A DNA stretch of 64,000 bases from the NCBI GenBank assembly GCA_963556255.1, contig OY744615.1, positions 22,363,013 through 22,427,012 of the forward strand. Reading direction: 5' to 3'. Below the pieces are notes generated by a model that was not told where the DNA came from, made no database searches, and saw nothing but the letters and a program-made list of their open reading frames with translations. This document shows, one piece after another, positions 23,129 to 34,510 of the stretch. Made by a program: the position numbers and the translations under genes. Every line of letters starts with the position of its first letter. Positions within the stretch are counted from its first letter, which is position 1. Source of the stretch: Allolobophora icterica (Eukaryota > Annelida > Clitellata > Crassiclitellata > Lumbricidae).

Positions 23129-24730
23129 GACTAGTACGAATGTTCACAAGAAGACAGTTCCAAAAGGGAGGAGAGACCTATGCAGGACAGTGCGAGGTCT
23201 TCTGCTTATATATGTGACAGTTTTCTTACTGGTCTGCGTTTCCAACATAAACTTCCTTTTGGAGGACCATCGTAGACAGCCCCGTTCACTGGGCCTTGAG
23301 TGGCCGCATAGTACCACTGGGGACCGTTGTGGGTCAAACGAACGTGGATATATCGGAATGAAACGCGTGTTTATAAATGCTTCACCACACCTTGACATGA
23401 TCTACGGATTCCACGCTGTCGGGCATACAGAAATTTCTTCTTCCAACCAAAGCATACACCGAGCTATACTCCTAATAGATATATAGGTCCATCACGATCA
23501 GTTGTCCGCCTCACTCTACTAGACCCACACATTTCGTACATGTCCATCAACTGCAGCTGTCATCCGAGGCCCCAACCTCCTCAAGTTCTAAGATGTTTGG
23601 TTCAAGCGGAGGCAGGCACGGCAACAGCAATCTGAAACAGAGGAAATGTTGCTGTCAGTGTTCGAAGAGAGAAGCCTTCTTCTTCTTCATGATCCATGGG
23701 CTGATAGCCCCTAGGTGTAGGTGTAGCCCGTATAGACAAGCCTTACTTTAATTAAATAGGTGTTCTGCTTGCCTTGGTTGTATCCGCGTTGTAAAAGAGA
23801 GACGCCCTTAATTTAAATGTGGTGTCGATGGCGCCCACGCCGCTGGTGAGTTTCAACAGAGACGTGTAAGAAGCGTCAACGTACGTCAATGTAGAGGTCA
23901 ATGTATACATTGACCTCTACTTTCTAATGTTCTTCAGTTCATGAACTTCCAGAATCCTCTGTTGTGGGATGATAATTATACCGTGTCCATCGCGACGCAA
24001 CTGATTTTCATTAGATAGCAAAAACGCGTTCCTTGAATGAACGTTACAGCTGGAGGTACTCGTGTAGTATAGCTGATAATTGGATATGGGTTCAATGTTG
24101 GCTTCAGTATAATGCTGATGATATACTATAGGCCTGTACGTGCAACGGATACGTAACATCAGACTGCAGCAGTGTAGGATTACCACGAACACAACAAGTA
24201 ACGAAATGTTTGCAGATTTTATTGTTTTCTACGAACTGATTTAACATTATTTATTTTAACGTAGTGTTGATGTTAGTCGTGGTAGAGATGGTAGTGGAAA
24301 TGGTGTACGTCTTGGTGTTTCCTTTCGATCTTCCCTCTGGTGATGTTAAATGGAAAGAAACGGATGGGTGGTTATTTGTTTCTTGGCACTGCGGTTTAAA
24401 GCTGCTGTTGACAGCAGTTTTTGCGTACGTGCATACGTTATAAGTAATTTAGACGCCGTGTGAAGATGATCCTGTTGATGTTTTAGTTGCTTTTTCGTAT
24501 TTTTCCTTATGCGTTTTGGACATGGAACTTCGTCTACCCCTGCCGTCCTCCGTCCACGTTAATGCTAGGGTCTCAGCAGATATAGCCTCGGGACGCGGAT
24601 GCTCTCCTCGCTCGTTGATTTCGGGAGGAAGCTCTCCGAGGCGGTGGGATAGGCAAACTAGCGCATGGAACTGGGCTCTTCGGAACGTGGTGCAGAGCGT
24701 GGAACCTGTACGAATATACATCGATCAATT
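23129..24730. other. No gene confirmed; two unexplained ORFs
   Basis: A + frame to 23486 has one hydrophobic stretch (LLLIYVTVFLLVCV) between basic and polar parts, like a type II membrane anchor, but its ATG belongs to the neighbouring MITE. A - frame at 23917-24192 is not recognised. A 13-base inverted GTAGAGGTCAATG / CATTGACCTCTAC lies near 23890-23921. Confidence 0.35.
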
Positions 24731-24732
24731 TT

Positions 24733-24863
24733 ATGGATGGATAGATGGATGGTGAATGGATGGATGGATGGATGGATGGATGGATGGATGGGTGGGTGGA
24801 TGGATGGATGGATGGATGGATGGATGGATGGATGGATGGATGGATGGATGGATGGATGGATGG
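24733..24863. repeat. (ATGG)n microsatellite, array 1
   Basis: Tetranucleotide array with one GGTGGGTGG interruption. Open frames across it are not genes. Confidence 0.97.
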
Positions 24864-25266
24864 AGAGGCGTCGACTTGCTGCTGAAAATTGGGGACTGGT
24901 AGACCTACGTGGCGAGTGCGAAAGGTGAGCCTGTTGTGGGGGTATGGGCTCCAGTTAACCATGGAAAGTTCTTTACAGTTTCGAGTCATGTTAAAACAAA
25001 ATTTTTGTTTAACAAATTCTTTCTCCAACAACAATACACCGCTTGATTGCGTAACTGATGCTAGTCACTAGTATAGCATAGTAAAAAAAAGTGCTAAAAA
25101 GAGATGTGTGAGTCGGTAAGAATGGAAACTTTTGCCGGTCTACAGAGATACCTATAGCTTCCTTCACCAATTTTGCAGCTCAAACATAGCTGGATTTTGA
25201 CCAATAACTGAACTACTCAAAATATCTGGGGGCCTGGGCTCCTAGGGTCACTACGATCGACGCCTC

Positions 25267-25490
25267 TGACTGGATGGATGGATGGATGAATGGACGCCTT
25301 GGATGGACGGACGAATAAATGGATGAAGGATGGATGGATGGATGGATGGATGGATGGATGGATGGATGGATGGATGGATGGATGGATGGATGGATGGATG
25401 GATGGATGGATGGATGGATGGATGGATGGATGGATGGATGGATGGATGGATGGATGGATGGATGGATGGATGGATGGATGGATGGATGGA
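25267..25490. repeat. (ATGG)n microsatellite, array 2
   Basis: About 220 bp of the same tetramer in the same direction. GAGGCGTCGA (24865-24874) and TCGACGCCTC (25257-25266) form an inverted pair just inside the two arrays. Confidence 0.97.
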
Positions 25491-25674
25491 GCAAGAAAGG
25501 AAGCCAGGAGAAGGAAGTGACGAAGTTTTAAACGAATAAGCGAGGGACGGAATGAAGGAATGGTCAGAGCAAGGGCACAAAGGGAGAAAGAAGGGAGAAA
25601 GAGAAGCAGATGACACAGGAGGGTGACGACTGAAACAGGTACATTCGAATAAATAGCGTTGCCCGATTACTCAC

Positions 25675-26903
25675 TTGTAGGCTTCGAGGACTGGGTCGAG
25701 GCACTCCCTGTCGGCGAAGATCCAGTCAACCGGCTGGACCTGAGTCGCTAGGAGATCCGGATCGATGTTCTGGTAGCGGACGAGCGCAAGCAGCTGCTTG
25801 GCGAACGGCAATCGTTCTGTGCGGTTGAAGTCGATCCATCGGACGATGGCCAGGAAGACGTCGACCTCCGGACTGCATAGGTTGTCGTTGGTGAGGATCG
25901 TCATGAGTCGATCGATCGGCAGGAAGACGAAGTGCCTGCTGCAGTAGATCTCGCCGAATCCCTGGCAGATGACCTTGAGCAGTCGGTCGCGGACGTCCGT
26001 CAGGCCGTTGTTGGCAGCGATCGAGTAGTGGAGGATTATGTTGTCCGGATCGCAGTTGTCGATGAGGTAGTCCTGGCAGATGCGGACGATGATCGGCATG
26101 TCCAGCTGCCGGGCGCAGGCCAGGATCTGACCGATGTTGCGGCAGTCCAGTTCGATGTCCGTCGTGTAGACGAAGTTGACTACATCGGCGACGATGTCTC
26201 TCGGAAAATCGCACATCTCGATCTGCGCCGTCTGTCCGAACACCCCGCGTTGTTTCTGGCGTAGGAGGCTGGCCAGGGTCGGACTGTAGGCGGAGACGGC
26301 CACCTGGTGCGCCAGAACCTCGCCGCCGTCCGTTGTGAAAGCAATGTCGCACATGATCTGGTCGACCCACAGGCCGTGCATGAACTGGGTGATCTTTCGA
26401 GCGCCCTCTATGTACGCCTCATCGTTGTCGTTTGCGAGGGCTCGTCGCTTACGGTACTTGTCGAGCAGAACGCCCAGGGTGGACTGACGATTCACGTTAC
26501 TCATACCGGATTGAAACGAAACCGCCCGCTTTTCGAACGATTTCTGCTTGTTGGTCGTGACGGTCGTCGAATTCAGAACGTACTCGTCTTCGGGTGTTGG
26601 GGTTGGACGAGACGCAGCCTTTCCCGGAACACCGCGCGAAAATATGTCTTGCGTATCGCTGGCGCTCCCCAAGGCAATTACGTCAGCTTGTCCCCCAACG
26701 ATGGCTTTTGCCCAGTCGTTTTGGGATTGGCGAGACGTAGAATTCTTTTGCCAGATTCTCGCCTCTGATTTCGATTCGACTTGTGGGATGGTTAGGGCGT
26801 ACGGGGAGTCCTCCTTGTTCAGCTCTGGCGGGACCGGCAGCTCGATGGAAAGGGCCGCAAAGTCATCACGCACTCCTGTGTCGCTTCGGCGCTCGCTTGC
26901 CAT
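25675..26903 (-). CDS. BTB-BACK domain protein (first or only exon)
   Basis: About 410 codons from ATG at 26903. Residues 1-165 are polar and probably disordered. Residues 168-280 are a BTB/POZ domain (DQIMCDIAFTTDGGEVLAHQ; DFPRDIVADVVNFVYT), a dimerisation and Cullin-3 adaptor fold. Residues 282-400 are a BACK domain, ending DRECLDPVLEAY. The last codon straddles GTGAGT, a consensus donor at 25674. Either the frame stops at once (TGA) and the protein ends after BACK, or it splices on, as KLHL proteins do into Kelch repeats; I find no convincing Kelch exon in the window. The exon is GC-rich against AT-rich surroundings. Likely role: substrate adaptor for Cul3 ubiquitin ligase or cytoskeletal scaffold. 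Confidence 0.85.
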
Positions 26904-27059
26904 TGAAGACTACACCGTCGCCCGTGAGCCAGTTCTTCAGTCACTAAATTTTAAGATCGCTGCTGTTCAGATCGGCCTAGATGCAAATAAAAGAACCCAG
27001 AATTATCCCAGTACGAATGCTTCTCTGCTTTGAGGAAGGTTTCTGTTTTTGAAGGGCGC

Positions 27060-27900
27060 AGACTGCCCGATTAGCTTGCACTAAGTACATAAACCAAAAT
27101 TTATCTGGTTTGGCACTCCTCAGCAACTTCAGAAACTTGACTTTGCTCTGCTCTCTCAAAGATTTCCGCTTTTCACTTTCTCGTCTAGCGTTCGTGATCT
27201 AGGAGTGACCCTTGACAATTCCCTTACCTTTACTGAACACATTTCCAAACTCACGCGCACTTCCTACTTTCACCTAAGGCGCCTTAGGGCTATACGTCTC
27301 ATCTCCAATTTTACTTCGATTGTCCATGCATTTGTCTACTCTAGACTTGACTACTGCAATTCCCTCCTCCTTGGTCTTCCCAAGGTCCGTCTTGTTCCTA
27401 TTCAGTCCGTTCTCAATGCTGCTGCTAGACTAATTGCCCGTCTTCCTCGATTCTCTCATATCACCACCTTTATGGCAGAAGAACTACACTGGCTCCCGCT
27501 TTCTGCCCGCATCCAATTCAAGGTCCTCATCCTTGTCTCTAAGGCTCAACTTGGTTTCGCTCCAAAATATTTATGTGACTTAATTCATCTTCCTCACTCT
27601 GTTGCTTCTCTTCGTCCTCTTCGTTTCTCTGACCGTTTGGACCTCCTCGTTCCCCGTGTCAGTACTTCACTGACTCAATCTAGGTATTTTGCTTCCATTG
27701 GCCCTGCTCTTTGGAATGAGCTTCCTCTGTCCGTTCGTTCTTCTATTCTCACAGGTAAGGTTTCTACCTCTAAGTTTCTTAAAACTTGCTTCTTCTCTCG
27801 GGCCTCTCGCACTGGCAGCGCTTCTGTATGGCCATCCCGCTACAAGCGCTTTATAAATGTCCGAATACAATACAGTACAATACAATACAATATATCCGTT
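27060..27900 (+). mobile_element. CR1/L2-like LINE, C-terminal RT fragment
   Basis: An open frame of more than 230 codons carries the RT thumb and C-terminal region: DLGVTLDNSLTFTEHISKL, FVYSRLDYCNSLLLGLP, AARLIARLPRFSHIT, ELHWLPLSARIQFK and IGPALWNELPLSVR. Upstream (FIWFGTPQQLQKLDFALL) is in frame after a stop. The tail ends AAGCGCTTTATAAATG followed by (AATAC)n. This is the best-preserved LINE fragment here, without the catalytic core. Confidence 0.9.
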
Positions 27901-27994
27901 CCTTGAATTCCAGTGACTGACAATCTCCGTTTCAAACTAAATAAATATTTTATGCATGTATAATATAAAATCGCACTCTAATTCTCTAAAGAAA

Positions 27995-28195
27995 TACGAT
28001 AATCTCTTAGTGCATGGTAACACACATGGCCAGGAGAGCATTTGCTTCGCGGATTGATTCCCGTAACCCCCCTTTAGTGCGGCGCGTTGCATGACTGCCA
28101 AACCGTGTGTTTAGTTAAGATCTGATTGTACTGTCATGTTTCAATGTTATGTTACTGCGTTTGTCAGTTTGAAATAATAAAGGAAATTATTATAG
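27995..28195 (+). mobile_element. tRNA-derived SINE, family A, copy 1
   Basis: GGTAACACACATGGCCAGGA (A-box region) and GATTGATTCCCGTAA (B-box region) are followed by TGACTGCCAAACCGTGTG and a tail with CTGTCATGTTTCAATG and AATAATAAAGG. Confidence 0.75.
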
Positions 28196-28313
28196 GCCTA
28201 TTATTATGTCTTCACGCGTGAAAAGGTAGGCTAATAGCTAGCTGCGTAAGGAAGGATATCAGAGCCATATAGGTCTATTCGACTATATAGGCCTACATTT
28301 GATCAGTTAGCTT

Positions 28314-29210
28314 CAGTCTTGTTGTCAAGACCTTAAACCTCAAGACCAAGACCAAGACCAAGACCTTGAACCTCAAGACCAAGACCAAGACCTTGAACCT
28401 CAAGACCAAGACCAAGACCAAGACCTTGAACCTCAAGACCAAGACCAAGACCTTGAACCTCAAGACCAAGGCCGAGATCAAGACCCAAAAAAATCACAAT
28501 CGTATCCAGACTTCTATTCCTTACTAAAAATTGTCCAGTCGGACTACTCGTTATTTTAATGAAAACATTAGTTTTTTATTCAAGCAAAACAACTCTAAAT
28601 GGAGACTGCAGAGAATTCCAAATTCGTATTTACAAAAGCCCTTCATGCGAAATGTTATTCCAAATGCCTGTTGAATTTTATAAAAACCAATTTGCTCAGA
28701 ATTTTCTAACCGAGACGTGACCTGTTGGGCCTCATAAAAATTCTGCCATGTGAAAAAAACACGGTCTACAAGTGCTGAAATCGCTAGCACACAAAGTAGC
28801 TTTTCAAGAACCGGATGTAAATGTACAAATTAATCATGAGTCTGTTTTGAAATCATTCCATGGTAAATAACCGGAAGTCAAAAATAATTGTCCAAAACAA
28901 CAGTGAAGCCTCATTCACACCGTGTAAATACTAAAGCAATAACTGTATGAGTAATTATTGGATAAATTTTTAAAATTCTTGCCGTTTGTTAAAATTAATG
29001 ACTGTTCATATTGACAAAAGTCTTGGTCTTGGTCTTGCAAAACCAAGACCAAGACTTTGAACCTCAAGACCAAGACCAAGACCAAGACCTTGAACCTCAA
29101 GACCAAGACCAAGACCTTTGGTCTCAAGACCAAGACCAAGACCAAGACTTTTAAAAACAAACTCGAGTGCACTCGAGACCAAGACCTTGGTCTAGAGGAC
29201 AACAAGACTG
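28314..29210. mobile_element. hAT-type element with CCAAGA minisatellite ends (897 bp)
   Basis: CAGTCTTGTTGTC and GACAACAAGACTG are exact inverted ends. Perfect 8-bp duplication GTTAGCTT at 28306-28313 and 29211-29218. Arrays of (CCAAGA)n broken by CCTTGAACCTC fill 28326-28478 and 29033-29195. The 550-bp AT-rich centre has no transposase. Confidence 0.93.
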
Positions 29211-29442
29211 GTTAGCTTACATTTTTTCATATTGAGCGAGGCTTTCTAAGAACTTCTCGATTGCGCCCATATTTAACCTAACGAGTATAGCCTAATTTCA
29301 GGTTCTTTATCGTATTCGATATGCGATCTAGTGATCTAGCCTACGGCTCCCATGCAAAGACTGGCTAATGTATTGGAGCGCTAAATAAAAGCAGACTATA
29401 CGAATTAGGTCTAGGATACTAGATCCACGATAATAATAATTA

Positions 29443-29645
29443 TTAATAATTATATTCTTTATTATTTCAAACCGACAGACGCAGTAAGATTACATTGAAA
29501 CATGAAAGTACAATCAATATCTTAATTAACACACGGTTTGGCAGCCATGCAAGGCGCCGCCCTAGAGGGGGTTACGGGAGTCGAACCGCGTATACCTTAT
29601 GCTCTCCTGGCCATGAGTGTTACCACTATTCTATCCCCCCCTCCC
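29443..29645 (-). mobile_element. tRNA-derived SINE, family A, copy 2
   Basis: - strand: A-box region ATAGAATAGTGGTAACACTC, B-box GGTTCGACTCCCGTAACC, then CATGGCTGCCAAACCGTGTG and a tail with TTCATGTTTCAATG and AATAATAAAG. It is the most complete copy of the family in the window. Confidence 0.85.
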
Positions 29646-30099
29646 CAGCGGTCTTTGTCATCAAAATGACAATGAGAAACATTTCAGATATCTAAGACAA
29701 AACAACTTACTTTATTTACCCGCAGGAGTTGTTTCATTATCGCCACCTAAATCCGTAAAAGAAGATCGAATGCGATCCCATCGACGTTACAGCCGCTGAC
29801 AGGGCGTTATTTTTCCATTCACTAATTCCAGAACCTTGTTTTATTGATGACGTAATCGCTTTTGCTGACGTCACGCATATACAAAGAATTTGCGTTGAAT
29901 TTGCGTCAAATTATATAATCATAATCTGAGCTATAAGAACGTCTATAACTCTATATTGTCATTATAGCCTATAGGGCCTACAAATGGTCAAGATCGATTG
30001 TTCATCCAGAGTTGGCGGATCTGCGAATTTTTGCAAATCTAAAACCTAAGCTTATCTGACGAATATGTACTCGCTTTTGCTATTCGGATAACACATAGG

Positions 30100-30461
30100 C
30101 AGGGCTGTAGTGGTAAAATTTGAGGTGAGTATACGCTACCGGTGACCAGCGGCGTAAAAAAAAATTTGAAGACCTTTTTTAGGAAAAATTTCTGACCTTT
30201 CACCAATTCTCTGAAAATTTTCAGACTTTTTACGATTTCGTCTCTGAAAAAGTTGATGACCTTTTTTTTTTTTTTTTTTTTTTTTTTTCTTTAGTCATTC
30301 GCCCTAAAAACCGTTGAAAACCTCTCTTTTTCGGAAAATTTTATCTACAGAGGTAAGTATACGCTGTATACCCGCGTATACCCTCATGGGTATACGCTCT
30401 CAAATTTCTCTAGAGGTAAGTATACGCTGTATACCCGCGTATACGCTCGACTACAGCCCTG
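30100..30461. mobile_element. hAT-type MITE, CAGGGCTGTAGT family, copy 2
   Basis: Same ends as 21585-21956. Perfect 8-bp duplication CACATAGG at 30092-30099 and 30462-30469. The interior carries a long T run and AAAAGTTGATGACC. Confidence 0.93.
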
Positions 30462-30559
30462 CACATAGGCTATGGTTGATTATTGTGTAAAATTCTAATT
30501 TAGGTATTGGGACTCCTCTTTTAGGTGGCGGAACTTATAGGCCTAGTTTAGGTGGCAGC

Positions 30560-30828
30560 CATGGGCGTCCGAAGAGGGGCCAAGGGGGCATTTGTCCCCC
30601 TGGATTTTACAAATAGTTTACAAAAATAAAGTCTTTTGATTATAATGATTATTACAACAGTCCCAACACGATTTTCAATGCTAGAAAACAATTATTTAGG
30701 TAAGCCCTTGACCATTTTTTAAAGTTGTCACGTGTTCTTTGTTCATGAATATGCAAAAACGTCATTTTTCTCCCCTTAAACAAAATTTTCCCCCTCCCTA
30801 GAAAATATTTCTGCGGACGCCCATGATG
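30560..30828. mobile_element. Probable hAT-type MITE (269 bp)
   Basis: CATGGGCGTCCG and CGGACGCCCATG are exact inverses near the two ends. Candidate duplication GTGGCAGC / GTGACAGC (30552-30559; 30829-30836) has one mismatch and needs three extra bases at the right end. Confidence 0.65.
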
Positions 30829-30836
30829 GTGACAGC

Positions 30837-31825
30837 GTTATCCGAGGTTAAGGATCTCAGATATCCGGCGACAACCCGCTGAATTTAAGCACAGGTCTAT
30901 ATAATATATGATTAATTACAACTCGACAAAATCGCTGTGGAAGCCAAATTCCCAGGCGAGTCCTACTAATGAAAGTAGAAAAATAATTCAGAACTCAGTG
31001 AATTTTTACATAAAAATATTAGTTACGGATGCAAAAGCTCTTCAGCTTCTGGGGACTTGGCCCCAGACCCCAAACAAGGCACTGCCCCCGCACTCCGCAC
31101 TGGACGTCCTTCAGATCCCCTATACCTTGCCTCAGTCTCGTAGCTTTGGCGACGTACGCCACTGTACCAGGCACTAAATTGCCATAACCTAATTAACTGA
31201 CACTCAGTCGCTGCATGGTTGACGACCGACGTTATATTGCGTAATGACATCACAATGCGAAATGACGTCGTTAGGCGATTAACGTGTTTGCATTTGTCTC
31301 TATATCTGGTTCTGGGCTAGCTAGTACTGAACGCGACTGATGGATGGCCGTTCAAAGCACTTATACGAACGGCGCTTTTCAACCCACGCTGCGCTATTAT
31401 ACACAGGCGTCCATGGTCTGTCTGAAGATTGATGATGTCGGCGAACAATCTTTCGATGGTTAATATCGTCGAATTCAGTGTTTCATTACAGCTGAACCAG
31501 TTTCCATCATAACCCAGATTACACGTCTTCGCAAGGATGTTATGCAGCCTACTGTACTGCTGTAGACTTTTGTACATTGCTGGCTTATGGTATACACAGT
31601 ACACAGATGAAGATATTTCAAAACAAGTGGCGTTCACAGAATTTCGGCAGAATTAAATAATGACTGTGGAATAAAGCATTCGACCCAGGGTGGGAATTGT
31701 CGGGGTAGGGGTCAATCCCCCTAGTCTTTCTTAGGACCCCACAGTTAAGTCTTCATTGAACACCCTAGGGGTCGTTTCCAACCCCCATCAGTTGTGCCTG
31801 TGTGCATAGTATAGGCCTATTACTT
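30837..31825. other. No gene seen
   Basis: Mixed sequence. A G-rich stretch near 31690-31790 (GTCGGGGTAGGGGTCAATCC) looks like MITE debris, but I find no ends. Confidence 0.4.
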
Positions 31826-31830
31826 GACAA

Positions 31831-32080
31831 CTAGAATATTTTCCCGTCATATGACGGGTTGGAAAACCAAACTAATGGATTGATAGGAAGAGAAAAGAAT
31901 TTGTTTATTGAAATGCTTAATTTTAACTTATAAGTGACATTGCGAGTGGAAATTCGAGCATCATTTAGCAAATGACCTTGACTGTCGGTTTTCTTTATGA
32001 GTACTTTGATGTTGTCTCTGTTTCGTGAACGCGACAGTGCAACATAAAGGTGGATATGTAAAAATACGGGTTCGGTGAAA
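31831..32080 (-). mobile_element. Helitron 3' end with helicase C-terminus
   Basis: The - strand encodes the end of a PIF1-like helicase (LYVALSRSRNRDNIKVLI; GHLLNDARISTRNVTYK); LYVALSR is helicase motif VI. Downstream lies a 16-base palindrome CCCGTCATATGACGGG (31843-31858), eight bases, then CTAG (31834-31831) followed by T: the classic Helitron terminus of hairpin plus CTRR inserted before T. The rest of the Rep/Hel protein is missing. Confidence 0.85.
31843..31858 (-). terminator. Helitron 3' terminal hairpin
   Basis: Perfect palindrome eight bases before CTAG. In Helitrons this structure marks the end of rolling-circle transfer. Confidence 0.8.
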
Positions 32081-32289
32081 AAGTCCCACGTGGTCGAAGG
32101 TTTGTCCTTGCGACTATACTCGCTTTTATAATTCGGCCTCCCAGGCACTGTTAGCAGCGCCCGTGTGCAGCACCAGTAGGGAGCATCAGTAGGCAGCGTC
32201 AGTAGCCAACACCCGTGTGCCTCCATCGGGCTTCTCCCAATGCAGGCCTTAGGCAGCATCAGTAGGAAGCTCTGCGAACGGCCTTTCGG

Positions 32290-32439
32290 TATGGAATGTC
32301 ACTAATGCTGCCTAAGCCCTGCATCTAGGCAGCATCAGTAGGGAGGTGAGGAAGCATCACTATATAGGGAGGTCTGCAAACGGTCTCTCGTCGGGCTTGG
32401 GCCGATGGCGGCCTTAAGCAGCATCAGTGACATTCCATA
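32290..32439. repeat. Inverted repeat, 27-bp arms
   Basis: TATGGAATGTCACTAATGCT... (32290-32316) is inverted at 32413-32439 with two mismatches. About 32150-32410 also contains many GCAGCATCAGTAGG units. Confidence 0.8.
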
Positions 32440-32739
32440 CATTCCTAAGCGTTTATCCTAGAACACACAGATCTGGGAAACTATATTAGAGATGAGTCTC
32501 TGACAAAGAGAAGAAATTTCCATGGTGTATCATGTATGCACTTTTGAATTTTCTCAACAAAGGAATTCATTTCGATTTGAGTTCGACTTGCAAAACTGCT
32601 AGCGTTGAAATCAGCTGCTTTCAAATTTCTTTGACATCAGTTTGCAAAATATGGATAAAATGTTCAACCCGCGGGTCGCAGTCTTTTGTCTACAATTCCC
32701 ACACTGAATCGACCTTTCATAGTTTTTATATGAAAAGGT

Positions 32740-33038
32740 CGATTTATAGATGGTTCAGTGTTGTCAACGATAGGCAGATAGCTGGCTATAGGCAGCTATA
32801 GCTTTAATTGTCTTTTTCTAGGACTGCAACCAACTGCCAGGCAGTGCCAGCACACTATAGCTATAGCCTCTCAACTACCTGGGAAGTTATATCTATAGGC
32901 GGTTCAGTGTTCTCAACGATAGGCAGATTGCTGGGTATAGGTAGCTATAGCTTTAATTGTCTTTTTCTAGGACTGCAACCAACTGCCAGGCAGTGCCAGC
33001 ACACTATAGCTATAGCCTCTCAACTACCTGGGAAGTTA
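32740..33038. repeat. 149-bp tandem duplication
   Basis: GGTTCAGTG starts at 32752 and 32901. Each copy runs through AGCTATAGCTTTAATTGTC to CAACTACCTGGGAAGTTATA with few differences. Confidence 0.9.
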
Positions 33039-33039
33039 T

Positions 33040-33548
33040 AGGCCCTATGGGACTATCAGAAACCTCACCTTAAATGCATGCGAGGTTCGAGATAGGCCCA
33101 TAGGCCTACTGTCAGTTTCAGATGTGCCTACATTCGCATTCTATGAGCAAAGTCGAGTCACCAATCGGGAGAGGGGGTGTGTCACACCTAAAAAGCTCGC
33201 AAGATATACATGGATCCTAGTGTTCATGATATTGGCCTCATAGGGTTCTGGCTTGATGTCTGGCCCACCAAGGGACTATCAAAATGGGGGAGGGTGCCGG
33301 ATTGCTCATAGATTTCAAGCGGTGCAGTAGACCTACTGGTCATTTTGCATGATGTTGTCTTTATCGTATATAGGACAGCTCGACCGGGGGGCTGAAGTGA
33401 GGAATATTGCTCAGAATGATTGCTTGATGTCTTCAAATCACTTAAACGATTTGTTTGAGACGTTAAATCGACGTATCTATCAGAACACTATACGAGACAG
33501 ATAGGCCTAGCTCTCTAGTATCTGTCAAGGCAAGAGCACATATAATAT
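33040..33548. other. No gene seen
   Basis: Unrecognised sequence between the tandem duplication and the (ATC)n array. Confidence 0.35.
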
Positions 33549-33554
33549 ATTGAA

Positions 33555-33797
<243 letters not shown>

Positions 33798-33899
33798 CAA
33801 TCACCATCGTCGTCATCATCATCCGAATAATATGGAAGTCTGTTCAGCGTAACGTCAGTTTTTGGTTCATCTACTATTCTACTGTGTCATTTAGGTGGA

Positions 33900-34110
33900 T
33901 TATTTTGTTTAAATGCAGAACTTCCACCACCTCCAGCTCAGAGCACCAGCCACATGGCAGTGATTTGTGCGAATAATCTATATTATTTTCGCTAATTACA
34001 AATTTGTCAATTCAAATCTATCCTCGTTTTCAGTCGAACCTTATTTTGCTCTCGCTTACACCTTCTACCCAGCGTAACCAACGCCTTCCCTTTTTCTCTT
34101 CCTTTAGATT
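33900..34110 (-). mobile_element. Decayed RTE-like LINE end (probable)
   Basis: The - strand fragment RRWLRWVEGVSES resembles the GRPRLRWIDNITED segment of the copy at 38806-39060. It is followed downstream by the (TGA)n array that would be its 3' tail. Confidence 0.4.
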
Positions 34111-34510
34111 AGGCCTATACAGTCATGCAGGAAAGAAGGCGATTGTACGAACCTATTAAAGCGCTAGATTTATGTTTAAAGAAAAGTTTACAAATGTTCG
34201 ATTATAGACCTGCGTACACTGAGTATGGACTACTCAATAATTATAGATTCTTTGAATCGCACCTGTAGTTGATAAAGCACCACACCGATTTAAACAATAA
34301 TATAAATCGAAGTGAAGCAGACTAAAGAATGAATGGAAATTGATAACGTAATGACCGATGTGCGTTTTATAGCGGTTTACAAAGAACGCCCATAGCAACA
34401 CGACTGGAAAGTGAACAGAAATAACAAATATCGGTGTTCGTACTGATATAGTCTCCGGATCAAAGGATTTAGTAATTCGCTGAGCGTTGGATTCTGATGT
34501 AAAAGTCGTT

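Noticed and set aside
23109..23486. A 125-codon ORF that resembles a type II membrane protein
   Set aside because: Its ATG lies in the end of the MITE at 22852-23120, and no splice sites or known family support it. Kept only as a note in the regional entry.
24573..25616. Long His-Pro-Ser-Ile and Met-Asp-Gly-Trp repeat ORFs
   Set aside because: They are the six-frame reading of (ATGG)n, with no unique coding sequence.
25726..26370. 214-codon ORF in another frame of the BTB-BACK exon
   Set aside because: A shadow frame caused by GC-rich coding sequence; it has no domain signature.
28293..29205. CRISPR-like spaced repeats
   Set aside because: Repeats are irregular, the spacers are themselves repeats, and the whole lies in a hAT element in animal DNA.
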